A DNA stretch of 6,067 nucleotides. It comes from an uncultured Clostridia bacterium (lineage in GTDB: Bacteria; Bacillota; Clostridia; Christensenellales; Maliibacteriaceae). This document shows positions 1 to 5,919 of the stretch, piece after piece. The stretch is taken from NCBI GenBank assembly GCA_934613185.1, contig CAKTSO010000117.1, positions 1-6,067 on the forward strand, in the 5' to 3' direction. The notes beneath the pieces are model-generated. The model had not been told where the DNA came from and searched no databases. It was given only the letters and a program-made list of their open reading frames with translations. A program made the position numbers and the translations under genes. Positions within the stretch are counted from its first letter, which is position 1, and each line of letters begins with the position of its first letter.

Positions 1-19
1 CCGCGCCGGCTTTTCGCTT

Positions 20-24
20 GGAGG
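20..24 (+). promoter_or_regulatory. Ribosome binding site of rtcB
   Basis: GGAGG is followed by 8 bases and then ATG 33. This decides the start of rtcB, since the upstream in-frame TTG (18-20) overlaps this site and would have no site of its own. Confidence 0.85.
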
Positions 25-32
25 ATATTTAT

Positions 33-1304
33 ATGTTTGAAATAAAAGGAAACGTCGCGACCGCCGTCTGCTACGCCGGGACGGTCGAGGACGAAGCGAT
101 CGAGCAGATCCGCCGCATGTGCGATTATGAATTGACACGCGGCAGCCGCGTGCGCATCATGCCGGACGTGCATGCGGGAAAAGGCTGCACGATCGGCACG
201 ACGATGACGATCCGCGATCGCGCCTGCCCCAACATCGTCGGTGTGGACATCGGCTGCGGCATGCTCACGGTGAAGCTCGCGCAGACGAATGTGGATTTTG
301 CGGCGGTCGACGAGGCGGCGCATTTCATCCCCTCGGGCATGAACGTCTGGCAGGGGCGCGTGGAGCGTTTCGATTTGACGGCGCTTCGCTGCTATCGAAG
401 CCTGAAGGACGCAAGGCGCCTGGAGCGCTCGCTCGGCACGCTCGGCGGCGGGAATCATTTCATCGAGATCGACTGCGCCGCGGACGGCACACTGTATCTT
501 GTGATCCATTCGGGCAGCCGCAATCTCGGAAAACAGGTCGCGGAACACTATCAAAAGCTCGCCGTCGACCTTCACATGGGGCGCGAAGAATATTTCAAAA
601 AGCGCGATGAGATCATTCGCACATATAAACAACAGGGCCGTCGCGCGGAGATTCAGGCGGCGCTTCGAGCGCTGGAGCGCGAAACGACGACGCATGGGCT
701 TTCCGTTCCCGAAGACCTTTGCTGGCTTTACGGCACTTATTTGGAGGATTATCTGCACGATGTGGCGATCTGTCAGAATTTTGCATGGCGAAACCGCGAG
801 AAAATGGCGGAAATCTTATTGCAGCGAACGGGGCTGACGGCGCGGGAAGCGTTTCACACCGTGCATAATTACATCGATACGGACGAGATGATCCTGAGAA
901 AGGGTGCGATCGCGGCGCACAAGGGCGAGCACGTGCTCATCCCGATCAACATGCGCGACGGCAGCATTCTCGCCGTCGGCCGCGGGAACGAAGAATGGAA
1001 CTTTTCCGCGCCGCATGGGGCGGGGCGCGTCATGTCGCGAACGCAGGCACGGCAGTCGATTGACATGGAAGCCTATCGCGCGGCGATGGCGGGGATCTAC
1101 ACCACGAGCGTCAGCGAACGCACGCTCGACGAATCCCCCATGGCGTATAAGTCGCTTTCGGATATCATCGGCGTGATCGGCGACACCGTCGACGTGATCG
1201 ACGTCATGAAACCCGTGTATAATTTCAAAGCGGACGACGAGGCGAAACCCTGGACGAAGAAGGCGGCGAAGAAAGACGAAGAAGCGGACGACGCTTCCGA
1301 ATAA
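33..1304 (+). CDS. rtcB: RtcB-family RNA-splicing ligase
   Basis: This is a GTP- and Mn-dependent RNA ligase of the RtcB family, which joins 2',3'-cyclic phosphate (or 3'-phosphate) ends to 5'-hydroxyl ends in RNA repair or tRNA splicing; it is cytosolic. The 423-residue product is close to the roughly 400 residues usual for bacterial RtcB. Visible motifs in order are MPDVHAGKGCTIG (43-55), GVDIGCGM with metal ligands D72 and C75, GGGNHF with H142, VIHSGSR with H159, VHNY with H278, and PHGAGRVMSR with H328, the histidine that carries GMP in characterised members. No catalytic residue is missing. I chose ATG 33 over an in-frame TTG at 18 because GGAGG at 20-24 lies 8 bases upstream of the ATG and overlaps the TTG. 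After the usual PVYNFKA ending (394-400) there is a charged tail of about 23 residues rich in Lys, Asp and Glu. No archease or RtcA gene is visible, so its RNA target is unknown. Family assignment is secure. Confidence 0.97.
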   Translation: MFEIKGNVATAVCYAGTVEDEAIEQIRRMCDYELTRGSRVRIMPDVHAGKGCTIGTTMTIRDRACPNIVGVDIGCGMLTVKLAQTNVDFAAVDEAAHFIPSGMNVWQGRVERFDLTALRCYRSLKDARRLERSLGTLGGGNHFIEIDCAADGTLYLVIHSGSRNLGKQVAEHYQKLAVDLHMGREEYFKKRDEIIRTYKQQGRRAEIQAALRALERETTTHGLSVPEDLCWLYGTYLEDYLHDVAICQNFAWRNREKMAEILLQRTGLTAREAFHTVHNYIDTDEMILRKGAIAAHKGEHVLIPINMRDGSILAVGRGNEEWNFSAPHGAGRVMSRTQARQSIDMEAYRAAMAGIYTTSVSERTLDESPMAYKSLSDIIGVIGDTVDVIDVMKPVYNFKADDEAKPWTKKAAKKDEEADDASE

Positions 1305-1319
1305 GAAAACGAAAAGCGC

Positions 1320-1348
1320 TTGCCGTGCGGAAAAACAGGGATTACAAT
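1320..1348 (+). promoter_or_regulatory. Putative sigma-70 promoter for the GNAT/YoaP gene
   Basis: TTGCCG (1320-1325, 4 of 6 matches to the -35 consensus) and TACAAT (1343-1348, 5 of 6 matches to the -10 consensus) are separated by an ideal 17 bases. Transcription would start near 1355, about 40 bases before ATG 1397. It lies in the 92-base gap after rtcB, so the acetyltransferase gene may be transcribed independently, although read-through from rtcB is possible because I see no terminator between them. This is inference from sequence matching only. Confidence 0.5.
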
Positions 1349-1396
1349 CATGAAAAATACTCGCAAAAGATTCGGAAAGGAAATCGCTACACTGTC

Positions 1397-2140
1397 ATGG
1401 ACGCGCTGATCGATTTAACGCAGGACGACCTCGATTCCGAGCAGCTTTGCTGCATCGTCCGAAAAAAGCCGCATCCCGGCATCGGCGCAAAGCGCGAATG
1501 GCTGCGCGGCCGACTGCGGGAGGGGCATGTTTTCCGCAAGCTCGCGGGCGCGGAATGCGCGTTTATCGAGTACGCGCCGCTGGAGACGGCGTGGACGCCG
1601 ATCGCGGGCGACAACTATCTTTATATTTACTGCCTCTGGGTGCAAGGCGCGCCGAAGGGACACGGCTGGGGGCGCGCGCTGATGGAATCGTGCATCGCGG
1701 ACGCGCGGGCGCAGGGCAAAAGCGGCGTGTGCATGCTCGGCGCGAAAAAGCAGAAGGCGTGGCTGTCCGATCAGAAATTTGCCGAGAAGTTCGGATTTCA
1801 AACGGCGGACGAGACGGCGGACGGGTATCGGCTGCTGGCGCTGAGTTTCGACGGGACGCTGCCGCATTTTCTGCCGAACGCCAAACGGCAGATGATCGAC
1901 GATCGGCGCTTTACCGTCTATTACGACGACCAGTGTCCGTTTATCCCGCAGCGGATCGAAAAGCTGCGCGCGTACTGCGAACAAAACGGGATCGATGCGA
2001 ATTTCGTTCATGTGGAAACGCCGGAACAGGCGAAGGAGCTTCCGTGCGTGTTCAACAACTGGGCGGCGTTCGCGAACGGGAAGTTCGTCACGGTCAATCA
2101 GCTGGACGGCGCGGCGGTGCGGAAGCTTCTTGGAAAGTGA
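1397..2140 (+). CDS. GNAT N-acetyltransferase with C-terminal YoaP-like domain
   Basis: This is a probable acetyl-CoA-dependent N-acetyltransferase of the two-domain type represented by Bacillus subtilis YoaP; the substrate is unknown. In the 247-residue product, residues 1-150 form the GNAT domain: an opening resembling YoaP relatives (ALIDLTQDDLDSEQLCC), a beta strand YLYIYCLWV (74-82), and the acetyl-CoA loop KGHGWGRAL (87-95) followed by a helix. Residues about 160-247 look like the YoaP-like domain, with FTVYYDDQCPF (172-182) and a closing GKFVTVNQL (228-236), reminiscent of a thioredoxin-like fold with C180 at the turn. ATG 1397 is preferred to an in-frame GTG at 1325 because family similarity begins at MDALIDL and the GTG lies inside the proposed promoter. 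The only purine-rich upstream site, GGAAAGG at 1374-1380, is 16 bases away, so translation initiation may be weak. It ends just before a strong terminator. Family call is good; function is not known. Confidence 0.88.
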   Translation: MDALIDLTQDDLDSEQLCCIVRKKPHPGIGAKREWLRGRLREGHVFRKLAGAECAFIEYAPLETAWTPIAGDNYLYIYCLWVQGAPKGHGWGRALMESCIADARAQGKSGVCMLGAKKQKAWLSDQKFAEKFGFQTADETADGYRLLALSFDGTLPHFLPNAKRQMIDDRRFTVYYDDQCPFIPQRIEKLRAYCEQNGIDANFVHVETPEQAKELPCVFNNWAAFANGKFVTVNQLDGAAVRKLLGK

Positions 2141-2151
2141 AATAACGGCTG

Positions 2152-2188
2152 AAAGGATCTTTGTTTTCCGAAACGAAGATCTTTTTTT
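2152..2188 (+). terminator. Rho-independent terminator after the GNAT/YoaP gene
   Basis: A long hairpin begins 12 bases after the stop codon. The left arm (2152-2166) pairs with the right arm (2171-2184), with one bulged G at 2155, one T-G wobble (2162/2175) and a TCCG loop (2167-2170). Seven consecutive T residues follow at 2182-2188, the first three of which pair with the A residues at the stem base. This is a textbook intrinsic terminator for + strand transcription and separates the acetyltransferase unit from the suf operon. Confidence 0.9.
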
Positions 2189-2221
2189 ATGTATTGTTCA
2201 TGATGTTTTTTTAAACGCCTA

Positions 2222-2249
2222 TTGACATGGTAGGAGTTAAGCGTATAAT
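2222..2249 (+). promoter_or_regulatory. Consensus sigma-70 promoter of the iscR-suf operon
   Basis: TTGACA (2222-2227) and TATAAT (2244-2249) match both consensus hexamers exactly, with a 16-base spacer, one short of the optimum. T-rich sequence just upstream (2182-2213) could act as an UP element. The predicted transcription start is near 2256. Such a strong core promoter in front of an Rrf2-type regulator suggests the operon is controlled mainly by repression. An in-frame ATG at 2227-2232 region codons falls inside this promoter, which argues against a longer regulator protein. Confidence 0.85.
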
Positions 2250-2251
2250 CG

Positions 2252-2280
2252 GTATTGCGGGGAAAAACGCCCCGCAATAC
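2252..2280. repeat. Perfect 11-bp inverted repeat in the iscR leader (candidate operator or 5' UTR hairpin)
   Basis: GTATTGCGGGG (2252-2262) and its exact reverse complement CCCCGCAATAC (2270-2280) flank a 7-base AAAAACG spacer. The dyad begins two bases after the -10 hexamer, spans the predicted transcription start, and ends 7 bases before the AGGAG at 2288-2292. No T-run follows it, so it is not an intrinsic terminator. It could be the operator bound by the regulator or an mRNA leader hairpin. It does not resemble the IscR type 1 consensus as I remember it, so the role is open. Confidence 0.8.
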
Positions 2281-2304
2281 GGCGAAAAGGAGCGTGAGGG
2301 AATC

Positions 2305-2763
2305 GTGCTGATCTCATCGAGGGGGCGCTACGCGCTGCGGGTGATGACGGATCTTGCCGAGCATTCGCAATGCGGCTATGTCAGTTTGCGCGACGTCGCC
2401 GCGCGCCAGGATATTTCGCGAAAATATCTGGAAGGCATCATGGCGGCGCTTTGCAGACATGACCTTGTGCAAAGCGCGACGGGGAAAACGGGCGGCTATC
2501 GATTGAAGCGCCCGCCGCGGGAATATACCGCGGGGGAGATCCTCCGCGCCTCGGAAGGGGAGCTTGCGCCGGTCGCGTGCGTCGCAAAAGACGCGCAAAA
2601 ATGCGGCCGTTCGGATCTTTGCCCGACGCTTCCTTTTTGGCTGGGACTTGAAAAAACGGTGAACGCGTATATCGATTCGTATACGCTGGAAGACTTGCTG
2701 CAATTAAAAAACGCTGCGCCGCGTTGCCAATGCGGGGCGCAGGATCGGGAAAAAGGAGAATGA
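2305..2763 (+). CDS. iscR: Rrf2-family transcriptional regulator, IscR-like, of the suf operon
   Basis: This is a winged-helix DNA-binding regulator of the Rrf2 family, probably sensing Fe-S cluster status and controlling its own suf operon. The 152-residue product opens with the family signature VLISSRGRYALRVMTDLAEH, where the GTG codon reads as Met, and contains the wing-region TGKTGGYRL (59-67). Three cysteines, C92, C100 and C106 (C-x7-C-x5-C), sit where IscR-type members bind a [2Fe-2S] cluster. The histidine that follows the third cysteine in E. coli IscR (H107) is not seen here; PTLPFW follows instead. Extra cysteines occur at C23, C50 and in a C-terminal CQC (141-143). I chose GTG 2305 over an upstream ATG at 2227 because the latter lies within the promoter and family similarity starts at residue 1 here; AGGAG at 2288-2292 (12 bases away) or GAGGG at 2296-2300 can serve as the binding site. 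The stop overlaps an ATG of sufC. The exact ligand sensed is inference. Confidence 0.92.
   Translation: MLISSRGRYALRVMTDLAEHSQCGYVSLRDVAARQDISRKYLEGIMAALCRHDLVQSATGKTGGYRLKRPPREYTAGEILRASEGELAPVACVAKDAQKCGRSDLCPTLPFWLGLEKTVNAYIDSYTLEDLLQLKNAAPRCQCGAQDREKGE
2753..2758 (+). promoter_or_regulatory. Ribosome binding site deciding the sufC start
   Basis: AAGGAG ends 7 bases before ATG 2766 but only one base before ATG 2760, so 2766 is the better start. The site lies inside the last codons of the regulator gene, which suggests translational coupling. Confidence 0.75.
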
Positions 2764-2765
2764 AC

Positions 2766-3515
2766 ATGCGCGATCGGTTGTTGGAAGTGAAGGACCTGCA
2801 CGTGGAAGCCGCCGAAAAGGAAATTCTGCACGGCGTGAATTTGAGCCTCGGACGGGACGAGACGCATGTGCTCATGGGCCCCAACGGCACGGGCAAATCG
2901 ACGCTCGGCTATGCGATCACGGGCAATCCTGCCTATCGGGTTACCGGCGGCTCGATCCTCTTCGAGGGCGAAGACATCACCGACATGCCCGTCAACGAGC
3001 GCGCCCGCCGCGGCATCTTTTTGTCCTTCCAGAACCCGCTCGAAGTGCCGGGCGTGACGCTGAGCAATTTCATCCGCAGCGCGCTGGAAAATAAATCCGG
3101 CAATCGCCTGCGGCTTTGGGACTTTAAAAAGAAACTTTCCCGGACGATGGAACTTCTTGAAATGGACGAGTCCTACGCGCAGCGCGACTTGAACGTCGGC
3201 TTTTCCGGCGGCGAAAAAAAGAAGGCCGAGATTTTACAGATGCTCATGCTCGAGCCGAAACTCGCCATTTTGGACGAGACGGACTCCGGGCTTGACGTCG
3301 ATGCGGTGCGCATCGTCTCGCGCGGCGTGCAGCTTTACAGAGAGAGTCAGCACGGAACGGTGCTGATCATCACGCACTCCACGCGCATTCTGGAGGCGCT
3401 GACGGTCGATCGGACGCACGTCATGGAAAACGGCGTGATCGTCAAAGACGGCGGCGAGGAGCTGGTCGACCGGATCAACCGCGAAGGGTTCGCCGCGCTC
3501 GGCGAGCAGGCCTGA
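2766..3515 (+). CDS. sufC: Fe-S cluster assembly ATPase SufC
   Basis: This is the ABC-type ATPase of the SufBC2D scaffold complex. It is soluble in the cytosol and uses ATP hydrolysis to drive the SufB-SufD rearrangement needed for cluster assembly. The 249-residue product matches the usual length (about 250). It shows Walker A GPNGTGKST (38-46), the Q-loop glutamine Q89 in LSFQNP, the SufC-type signature FSGGEKKKAEILQ (146-158), Walker B LAILDE with D170 and E171 followed by the D-loop region TDSGLD, and the switch histidine H204 in ITHSTRIL. No catalytic residue is missing. A second in-frame ATG at 2760 overlaps the regulator's stop as ATGA, but the AAGGAG spacing favours 2766. It sits between the iscR-like gene and sufB, 14 bases from the latter, in one transcription unit. 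Confidence 0.97.
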   Translation: MRDRLLEVKDLHVEAAEKEILHGVNLSLGRDETHVLMGPNGTGKSTLGYAITGNPAYRVTGGSILFEGEDITDMPVNERARRGIFLSFQNPLEVPGVTLSNFIRSALENKSGNRLRLWDFKKKLSRTMELLEMDESYAQRDLNVGFSGGEKKKAEILQMLMLEPKLAILDETDSGLDVDAVRIVSRGVQLYRESQHGTVLIITHSTRILEALTVDRTHVMENGVIVKDGGEELVDRINREGFAALGEQA

Positions 3516-3529
3516 AAAGGGGCGCGCTT

Positions 3530-4948
3530 ATGAGGGAAGTCAAAAGGGAAAAAAGTCAGGTCGAAGACATCGACCGCAGCATTTACGACATTCGGGATAA
3601 AGAGGACGATGCCTTCCGCATGCGGGAAGGACTGACGCCCGCCATCATTCAAACCCTGTCACAGGAAAAGAACGACCCCGTGTGGATGCAGCAGTTCCGC
3701 CTCCGGGCGCTTCAAATTTACAACGAAACGCCGCTGCCCGACTGGGGCCCGTCGCTGGAAGGGCTGGATATCGACCATATCGCCACCTATGTGCGGCCGA
3801 ATGCGCAGATGCAGAACGATTGGAAGAACGTCCCGCAGGACATCAAAGACACCTTCGAGCGCCTCGGCATCCCCAAGGCGGAGCGAAAATCGCTCGCGGG
3901 CGTCGGCGCGCAGTACGACTCCGAGCTTGTGTATCACAACGTTCGGGAGGAAGTCGCGGCGCAGGGCGTCGTTTACACCGACATGGAAAGCGCGATGCGC
4001 GGCGAATACGCCGACATGGTGCGAAAGTATTTTATGAAGCTCGTTCCGCCGCAGGATCACAAATTCGCGGCGCTGCACGGCGCGGTCTGGTCGGGCGGCT
4101 CGTTCGTCTATGTGCCAAAGGGCGTGCAGGTCGAGATCCCGCTGCAATCGTATTTCCGTCTGAACGCCAAGGGCGCGGGGCAGTTTGAGCACACGCTCAT
4201 CATCGTCGACGAGGGCGCGAGCCTGCACTTCATCGAAGGCTGCTCCGCGCCGAAATACAACGTTGCCAACCTTCACGCCGGCTGCGTCGAGCTTTACGTC
4301 AAAAAGAACGCGCGCCTTCGCTATTCGACGATCGAAAACTGGTCGAAAAATATGTATAACTTAAACACCAAGCGCGCGCTCGTGGAAGAAGGCGGCGTGA
4401 TGGAATGGGTCTCCGGCTCGTTCGGCTCGCACGTCGGGTGTCTTTACCCGATGACGATCCTAAAGGGCGACAACGCACGCATGGAGTTCACCGGCGTGAC
4501 CTTCGCGGCTGCGGGGCAGAACCTCGACACCGGCGCAAAGGTTGTCCACGTCGGGCGGAACACAAGCTCCGTGATGAACACGCGCTCCATCAGCAAGGGC
4601 GGCGGGATCAGCACGTTCCGAAGCAGCGTGGTCGTCGAAAAAGGCGCGCGCGGCGCAAAATCGTCGGTCTCGTGCCAGTCGCTCATGCTGGATTCGCAGT
4701 CGCGATCGGACACCGTTCCCTCGATGGACATCCGCACGCGCGACGCGGCGGTCGGCCACGAGGCGCGCATCGGCAGCATCAGCGGCGACGCAGTGTTCTA
4801 TCTGATGAGCCGCGGCATGAGCGAGGAAGATGCCCGCGCACTGATCGTCAGCGGCTTTGCGGACAACGTCTCGCGCGAACTCCCCGTGGAATACGCCGTG
4901 GAAATGAACAACCTCATCCGCCTTGAGATGAAGGGCAGCATCGGCTGA
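3530..4948 (+). CDS. sufB: Fe-S cluster assembly scaffold SufB
   Basis: This is the scaffold subunit of the SufBC2D complex, on which sulfur delivered from the desulfurase is combined with iron. The 472-residue product is of normal SufB length. Residues 1 to about 150 are the helical N-terminal part, followed by the beta-helix core and a C-terminal helical region that binds SufC, with the family ending MSRGMSEEDARALI and LPVEYAVEMNNLI. Key residues are present: C382 in SVSCQSLM aligns with the sulfur-accepting C405 of E. coli SufB, and H410-E411 in VGHEA aligns with E. coli H433-E434, both with the same offset of 23, which supports the alignment. C238 in EGCSAP is the counterpart of C254. The start ATG is preceded by AAGGGG (3517-3522) at 7 bases. 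It follows sufC by 14 bases and precedes sufD by 23. Confident assignment; cluster-binding role is by homology. Confidence 0.97.
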   Translation: MREVKREKSQVEDIDRSIYDIRDKEDDAFRMREGLTPAIIQTLSQEKNDPVWMQQFRLRALQIYNETPLPDWGPSLEGLDIDHIATYVRPNAQMQNDWKNVPQDIKDTFERLGIPKAERKSLAGVGAQYDSELVYHNVREEVAAQGVVYTDMESAMRGEYADMVRKYFMKLVPPQDHKFAALHGAVWSGGSFVYVPKGVQVEIPLQSYFRLNAKGAGQFEHTLIIVDEGASLHFIEGCSAPKYNVANLHAGCVELYVKKNARLRYSTIENWSKNMYNLNTKRALVEEGGVMEWVSGSFGSHVGCLYPMTILKGDNARMEFTGVTFAAAGQNLDTGAKVVHVGRNTSSVMNTRSISKGGGISTFRSSVVVEKGARGAKSSVSCQSLMLDSQSRSDTVPSMDIRTRDAAVGHEARIGSISGDAVFYLMSRGMSEEDARALIVSGFADNVSRELPVEYAVEMNNLIRLEMKGSIG

Positions 4949-4955
4949 ACGCGCG

Positions 4956-4962
4956 AAAGGAG
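4956..4962 (+). promoter_or_regulatory. Ribosome binding site of sufD
   Basis: AAAGGAG lies in the 23-base gap after sufB and ends 9 bases before ATG 4972. It is a strong site that fixes the sufD start. Confidence 0.8.
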
Positions 4963-4971
4963 CGAGGAATT

Positions 4972-5919
4972 ATGGAACAATCGAAACAATCCGTTCTTTC
5001 GGTCAACGAGCTTCCCACGCGCACCTGGAACCGACTCGGCGTCAACGCCGCAAAGGTTCCGTGGGATGCCGAACAACAGACGGATCTTACGCCGACGCAT
5101 CTTTCGGCAGGCGAAGCGGTGCAGCGCGTGCATGTGACGGACGAAAACACGCCCTATGCGAAAAAGCTCCTCACGCTGACCGTGCCCGAGGGCTGCGCCG
5201 CGACGGTGTTTGAAGACTGCCGCGCGGAACATCCGCTGTCGGCCGAGCTTTCGATCGTACTGGAAAAAAACGCGCATCTGACGCTCGTGCAGCTTTTCAC
5301 GCCGCAGGGCGCGACGCTTTTGCATCAAACGACGGCAAAATGCGCGGCGGGCTCGTCAATGGAATTGTCCTGCGCGCTTTTGGGCGAGGGCGACGTCTAT
5401 ACGGACACGCGGATCGAGCTTTCGGGGGAGGAAAGCGCCTTCACCATGCGCGCGGGCTATCTTGCCAAGGACGAGCAGACGATCGACATGAACGTCGTCG
5501 TCAATCATTGGGCGAAGAAGACGCAGTGCGACATCGAAGCAAACGGCGCTTTGATGGACGCGTCGCAAAAGGTCTTCCGCGGCACGATTGACTTCAAAAA
5601 CGGCTCGGCGGATTCCGTCGGCAGCGAGAACGAGACGGTGCTGATGCTCGGCGAAGACGCGGTCAACAAGACCGTTCCGCTGATTTTGTGCGCGGAGGAG
5701 ACCGTCGAAGGGACGCACGGCGCGACCATCGGCGAGCTGGACGAGGACACGCTGTTTTATTTCGAAAGCCGCGGCATCGACAAAACGGGCGCGGAGCATA
5801 TCATGGCGCGCGCGGCAATCGAACGCGTTGCGCGCGACAGCGGCGACGAGGATTGGGAACGCCTGACGTATGGCGCGCTCGACGCGGCGCTCGGCGGGGA
5901 AAGCGAGGAGGAAGCATGA
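4972..5919 (+). CDS. sufD: Fe-S cluster assembly protein SufD (short form)
   Basis: This is the SufB paralogue that pairs with SufB in the SufBC2D complex and helps hold the nascent cluster. The 315-residue product is about 100 residues shorter than E. coli SufD (423); the missing part is from the N-terminal helical region, while the beta-helix core and C-terminal helices remain. The start opens with a peptide typical of short SufD proteins (PTRTWNRLGVN, residues 15-25). The family motif THGATIGELDEDTLFYFESRGI (248 onward) carries H249, the counterpart of the cluster-linked H360 of E. coli SufD. The C-terminus ends in an acidic GGESEEEA. It follows sufB in the same frame of transcription, and its stop overlaps the sufS start as ATGA (5916-5919). 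SufD rather than a second SufB is supported by the THGAT motif, the lack of a SufB-type SCQSLM motif and its position. Confidence 0.93.
   Translation: MEQSKQSVLSVNELPTRTWNRLGVNAAKVPWDAEQQTDLTPTHLSAGEAVQRVHVTDENTPYAKKLLTLTVPEGCAATVFEDCRAEHPLSAELSIVLEKNAHLTLVQLFTPQGATLLHQTTAKCAAGSSMELSCALLGEGDVYTDTRIELSGEESAFTMRAGYLAKDEQTIDMNVVVNHWAKKTQCDIEANGALMDASQKVFRGTIDFKNGSADSVGSENETVLMLGEDAVNKTVPLILCAEETVEGTHGATIGELDEDTLFYFESRGIDKTGAEHIMARAAIERVARDSGDEDWERLTYGALDAALGGESEEEA

Noticed and set aside
1281..1297. Hairpin GAAGCG-GACGA-CGCTTC near the end of rtcB as a terminator
   Set aside because: It is a 6-bp stem inside the coding sequence with no T-run after it, so it is most likely chance.
1350..1409. 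Short open frame ATG 1350 giving a 19-residue peptide ahead of the GNAT gene
   Set aside because: It has no good ribosome binding site, shows no recognisable peptide, and would begin right at the predicted transcription start; a leader peptide cannot be supported.
1447..2145. Plus-strand open frame of 232 codons overlapping the GNAT/YoaP gene in another frame
   Set aside because: The alternative frame gives an Arg/Ala/Gly-rich product with no motif, whereas the chosen frame shows clear GNAT and YoaP-like features.
2222..2240. TTGAC...GTTAA half-sites over the -35 as an IscR type 1 operator
   Set aside because: The half-sites are 9 bases apart instead of 7, one base mismatches, and the centre does not fit the consensus; TTGAC is already explained by the -35 hexamer.
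2227..2304. N-terminal extension of the regulator from ATG 2227
   Set aside because: That start lies within the promoter's -35 hexamer and translates the inverted repeat; the conserved family start is at GTG 2305.
3659..4276. Minus-strand open frame of 205 codons inside sufB
   Set aside because: Same reasons: it is a shadow of the SufB reading frame, with no family resemblance.
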